DNA of 7,734 nucleotides from an uncultured Chromatiaceae bacterium. Its GTDB lineage: Bacteria; Pseudomonadota; Gammaproteobacteria; Enterobacterales; Alteromonadaceae. Shown here piece by piece: positions 5,632-7,734 of the stretch. Location of the stretch: NCBI GenBank assembly GCA_946482615.1, contig CAMLSF010000166.1, positions 1-7,734 of the forward strand, in the 5' to 3' direction. The notes under the pieces were generated by a model, which had not been told where the DNA came from, did not search any database, and was given only the letters and a program-made list of their open reading frames with translations. The stretch's first letter is position 1. Every line of letters starts with the position of its first letter. A program made the position numbers and the translations under genes.

Positions 5632-5646
5632 ACCCTATTCCAGCAA
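5618..5646 (-). promoter_or_regulatory. Putative promoter of the toxin-antitoxin operon
   Basis: On the - strand TTGCTG (5646-5641) is followed after 17 bases by TATGAT (5623-5618), a 5 of 6 match to the -10 consensus. Transcription would start near 5611, giving a leader of about 28 bases before the GTG at 5583. The -10 box lies in the centre of the palindromic operator. Confidence 0.5.
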
Positions 5647-5823
5647 GTTGTAACCTAAGGCCTTTCATTCGCAGCGCAAAAACTTAAAGACAGTTAAATC
5701 TTCTGAAACCTTGCCAGACACAACACTGGAGTTGCCCGCTTCCAACACTAGTGCAAAGCCCGAATACAACCTCTGCCATACAGCAACTCCCATAACAAGC
5801 AATCACATCCTTCCAACCCCAAC
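5647..5823. other. Intergenic stretch without recognised features
   Basis: This 177-base part of the 383-base gap between the antitoxin and mesX genes has no supported reading frame on either strand. It contains a small palindrome CACTAGTG and a loose CAAC-N6-GTTG pair, neither of clear meaning. The two flanks of the gap hold the toxin-antitoxin promoter on the left and the methionine regulatory sites on the right. Confidence 0.5.
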
Positions 5824-5838
5824 ATGAAGATCCTTCAT
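5824..5838 (+). promoter_or_regulatory. MetR-type binding site
   Basis: ATGAAGATCCTTCAT contains TGAA-N5-TTCA, the consensus of the LysR-type activator MetR, and is symmetric at the outer bases as well. MetR, with homocysteine as co-effector, activates metE and related genes in gammaproteobacteria. The site lies 67 bases upstream of the MetJ boxes, a typical activator distance. A second, degenerate pair of half-sites (TGAA at 5847-5850, TTCA at 5866-5869) follows. The role is inferred from the motif and from the downstream methionine genes. Confidence 0.68.
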
Positions 5839-5904
5839 ACAGCAGATGAAATAAAAGCATTTTTCTTCATCCAGCCACAGGCGTATAACAGACACACCAA
5901 CATT

Positions 5905-5920
5905 AGACGTCCAGACTTCT
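5905..5920 (+). promoter_or_regulatory. Two tandem MetJ boxes
   Basis: AGACGTCC (5905-5912) and AGACTTCT (5913-5920) each match the met box AGACGTCT in 7 of 8 positions and abut with the exact 8-base period used by the MetJ repressor, which binds as neighbouring dimers with S-adenosylmethionine as co-repressor. They lie 46 bases before the mesX ATG, over the likely promoter (TAGACG at 5904-5909, 18 bases, TATTTA at 5928-5933, a weak match). Repression of mesXD when methionine is plentiful is the natural reading. Confidence 0.75.
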
Positions 5921-5966
5921 TAATGGATATTTAAACCGCACAGCAGCGAATCAGAGAGCAGATAAG

Positions 5967-6950
5967 ATGAACCAGTTCACATTCAGCATTCACAGCATTG
6001 GTTTTGATGAAAATTATCAGCCAGCCAACAACACCCGTATCACCACCAACTTTGCTAATTTAGCCCGCGGTGAACGCCGTCAGCAGAATCTGCGTAACAC
6101 TCTGGCGATGATCAACCAGCGTTTTAATAGCCTGGTAAGTTGGGACAACCCAGACTCGAACCGTTATTCGGTGCAGCTGGATATTATTTCTGTCGACATC
6201 CAGATAGAAAACACCAGCGCCGGGCACAACAAGCAATTTCCGGCCATTGAAGTATTAAAAACCACCATTATCGACCACAAAACCAATCAAGCTATTGAAG
6301 GCATTGTTGGCAATAACTTTTCCTCTTATGTGCGGGATTATGATTTCAGCGTTGTTTTGCTCGAACATAACAAAAACCAGCCGGGCTTTAGCATTCCGGA
6401 GCAGTTTGGTGATCTGCACGGCAAACTCTTCCAGTTTTTTGTTAATTCAGAAACTTACCAGCAACACTTTCACAAAAAACCTGTGATCTGCCTGAGTGTG
6501 TCCGACAACAAAACCTATCAGCGCACCAACAATCAGCATCCGGTGTTAGGGGTTGAATATCTGCCGAATGAAACTTCATTAACAGAGCAGTACTTCAAAA
6601 AAATGGGCTTAGACGTGCGCTACTTTATGCCTGCTGGCAGCGCTGCACCTTTGGCGTTTTACTTTTTTGGCGATTTGCTGAACGACTACAGCAATCTGGA
6701 GCTGGCCAGCACCATCAGCACCATGGAAACCTTTCAACGAATTTACCGGCCTGAAATTTACAACGCACACACTCAAGCCGGAGAGCGTTATCAGCCGAAT
6801 TTGAAGAACCGCGATCACGCCTTAACAGACATAGTGTACGACAGAGAAGAGCGCAGCCGCTTAGCCGTAGAGCAAGGCAAGTTTGCGCAGGAGCATTTTA
6901 TTAAGCCGCATAGCTCTGTTTTAGAACAATGGGCAGCACAACAACAGTAA
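5967..6950 (+). CDS. mesX: MesX (DUF1852), partner protein of methionine synthase MesD
   Basis: The 327-residue protein is a full-length DUF1852 protein by recognition: an N-terminal FTFSIHSIGFDENYQPANNTRITTNFANLARG, central SSYVRDYDFSVVLLEHNK and ISVDIQIENTS elements, and a C-terminal IYRPEIYNAHT plus NRDHALTDIVYDREERSRLAVEQGKFAQEHFI. No signal peptide or membrane segment is visible, so it is cytoplasmic. DUF1852 genes are found next to mesD. Published work on folate-independent methionine synthases named the protein MesX and reported that MesD needs it, with a link to oxygen; its chemistry is not settled. The ATG at 5967 has only a weak upstream GAGAG. The gene follows MetR- and MetJ-type sites and precedes mesD by 41 bases, so the two form an operon. 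Confidence 0.92.
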   Translation: MNQFTFSIHSIGFDENYQPANNTRITTNFANLARGERRQQNLRNTLAMINQRFNSLVSWDNPDSNRYSVQLDIISVDIQIENTSAGHNKQFPAIEVLKTTIIDHKTNQAIEGIVGNNFSSYVRDYDFSVVLLEHNKNQPGFSIPEQFGDLHGKLFQFFVNSETYQQHFHKKPVICLSVSDNKTYQRTNNQHPVLGVEYLPNETSLTEQYFKKMGLDVRYFMPAGSAAPLAFYFFGDLLNDYSNLELASTISTMETFQRIYRPEIYNAHTQAGERYQPNLKNRDHALTDIVYDREERSRLAVEQGKFAQEHFIKPHSSVLEQWAAQQQ

Positions 6951-6991
6951 TCCCGGCAATGAATTCAATTAAACCAAAGAGCGACGTATTG

Positions 6992-7734
6992 ATGAAAAAA
7001 TTACTCCCGACATCCACAGCAGGCAGCTTACCTAAACCTTCCTGGCTGGCCCAACCTGAAACCTTATGGTCGCCGTGGAAATTGCAGGGCGAGGAATTAA
7101 CAGACGGCAAACAGGACGCTTTACGTTTGTCGCTGCACGAACAACAGCAGGCGGGCATAGATATCGTCAGTGACGGCGAACAATCGCGCCAACACTTTGT
7201 CACCACTTTTATCGAGCACCTGGACGGCGTTGATTTCCAAAAACGCGAAACAGTGCGTATCCGCAACCGCTACGATGCCAGCGTACCTACTGTGGTGGGC
7301 CCCGTCAGCCGTCAAAAACCCGTTTTTGTCGAAGATGCCAAATTTTTACGCCAGCAAACCAACCAACCTATCAAATGGGCGCTGCCAGGCCCTATGACCA
7401 TGATTGATACGCTGTACGACGCGCATTACAAAAGCCGCGAAAAACTGGCCTTTGAGTTTGCCAAAATTCTGAATCAGGAAGCCAAAGAACTGGTTGAGGC
7501 CGGTGTGGATATTATTCAGTTTGATGAGCCAGCCTTTAATGTGTTTTTTGACGAAGTAAACGACTGGGGTATTGCCGCTTTGGAACAAGCTGCCGATGGC
7601 CTGAAACAGCTGCAATGCGAAACCGCCGTGCATATTTGCTACGGCTATGGCATTAAAGCCAATACCGACTGGAAACAAACGCTGGGCACTGAGTGGCGGC
7701 AATATGAAGCAGTGTTTCCGAAGCTGCAAAAATC
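6992..7734 (+). CDS. mesD: MesD, folate-independent MetE-core methionine synthase (partial)
   Basis: The frame is open to the right edge; 247 codons are present of an expected 340 or so. It matches the C-terminal catalytic barrel of MetE without the N-terminal folate-binding half: STAGSLPKP at residues 8-16, DIVSDGEQSRQHFV with Glu63 (the homocysteine-binding HGE region of MetE), IIQFDEPAF with Asp178-Glu179, and VHICYGYG with His214 and Cys216. These last two correspond to the first zinc ligands, E. coli His641 and Cys643; the later Glu and Cys ligands are beyond the window. MesD forms methionine from homocysteine with a methyl donor other than methyl-tetrahydrofolate. I chose the ATG at 6992 because family members begin just before the LLPTSTAGSLPKP stretch. 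An in-frame ATG at 6959 would add 11 residues but has no ribosome binding site. Belongs to the mesX operon. Confidence 0.9.
   Translation, partial: MKKLLPTSTAGSLPKPSWLAQPETLWSPWKLQGEELTDGKQDALRLSLHEQQQAGIDIVSDGEQSRQHFVTTFIEHLDGVDFQKRETVRIRNRYDASVPTVVGPVSRQKPVFVEDAKFLRQQTNQPIKWALPGPMTMIDTLYDAHYKSREKLAFEFAKILNQEAKELVEAGVDIIQFDEPAFNVFFDEVNDWGIAALEQAADGLKQLQCETAVHICYGYGIKANTDWKQTLGTEWRQYEAVFPKLQK

Noticed and set aside
5632..5700. Possible integron attC site next to the toxin-antitoxin pair
   Set aside because: Sequences like GTTGTAAC resemble core sites, but no paired core sites with an intervening inverted repeat could be found on either side of the pair.
5841..5875. Second MetR box
   Set aside because: TGAA (5847-5850) and TTCA (5866-5869) are 15 bases apart, not the required 5, so this is at best a degenerate half-site pair.
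6901..7729. Several - strand open frames across mesD
   Set aside because: They are shadows of the mesD frame, which carries the MetE-core motifs and stays open to the window edge.

Overview
The window is about 7.7 kb of ordinary, gene-dense bacterial chromosome. Gene content points to an aerobic gammaproteobacterium: a MetJ-type and a MetR-type operator in front of methionine genes, an azlCD exporter with an XRE-cupin regulator, a gamma-glutamyltranspeptidase end and a periplasmic delta-class carbonic anhydrase. An Alteromonadales/Chromatiales-like marine or freshwater genus such as Rheinheimera would fit, but that is an impression and not a proven assignment. No rRNA, tRNA, CRISPR array, insertion sequence or prophage gene was seen.

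Layout, left to right. (1) 1-164, +: the C-terminal end of a gamma-glutamyltransferase, followed by a hairpin terminator (178-203) shared with the converging gene. (2) 234-1040, -: an unassigned multi-pass membrane protein with its own promoter. (3) 1188-2783, -: a compact three-gene operon, XRE-cupin regulator then azlC then azlD, with overlapping stops and starts. Two head-to-tail 16-bp operators GTTC-N2-TATA-N2-GAAC (2798-2829) sit just upstream. (4) 3029-3889, +: a secreted delta-class carbonic anhydrase, divergent from the operon, ended by a hairpin at 3934-3958. (5) 4009-4779, -: a secreted two-domain protein, an NTF2/SnoaL-like domain joined to an Atu4866-like domain. A strong ribosome binding site lies exactly at the domain junction. 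(6) 4811-4838: a clear + strand intrinsic terminator with no + strand gene in front of it. (7) 5039-5583, -: a type II toxin-antitoxin pair (RHH antitoxin, ParE-like toxin) with a palindromic operator over its promoter. (8) 5824-5920: regulatory DNA with a perfect MetR box and two tandem MetJ boxes. (9) 5967 to the right edge, +: mesX (DUF1852) and the start of mesD, a MetE-core methionine synthase without the folate-binding N-terminal half.

The azl operon probably exports a branched-chain or related amino acid under control of its own first gene. The mesXD pair makes methionine from homocysteine without methyl-tetrahydrofolate. Its control region has both signals that normally control metE in gammaproteobacteria, which suggests it has been placed under the host methionine circuit. 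The carbonic anhydrase and the NTF2-Atu4866 protein both carry signal peptides and should act in the periplasm. The most interesting points are the bacterial delta-carbonic anhydrase with alpha-CA-like metal motifs, the MetR/MetJ double control of mesXD, the fused gene with an internal start signal, and the orphan terminator.
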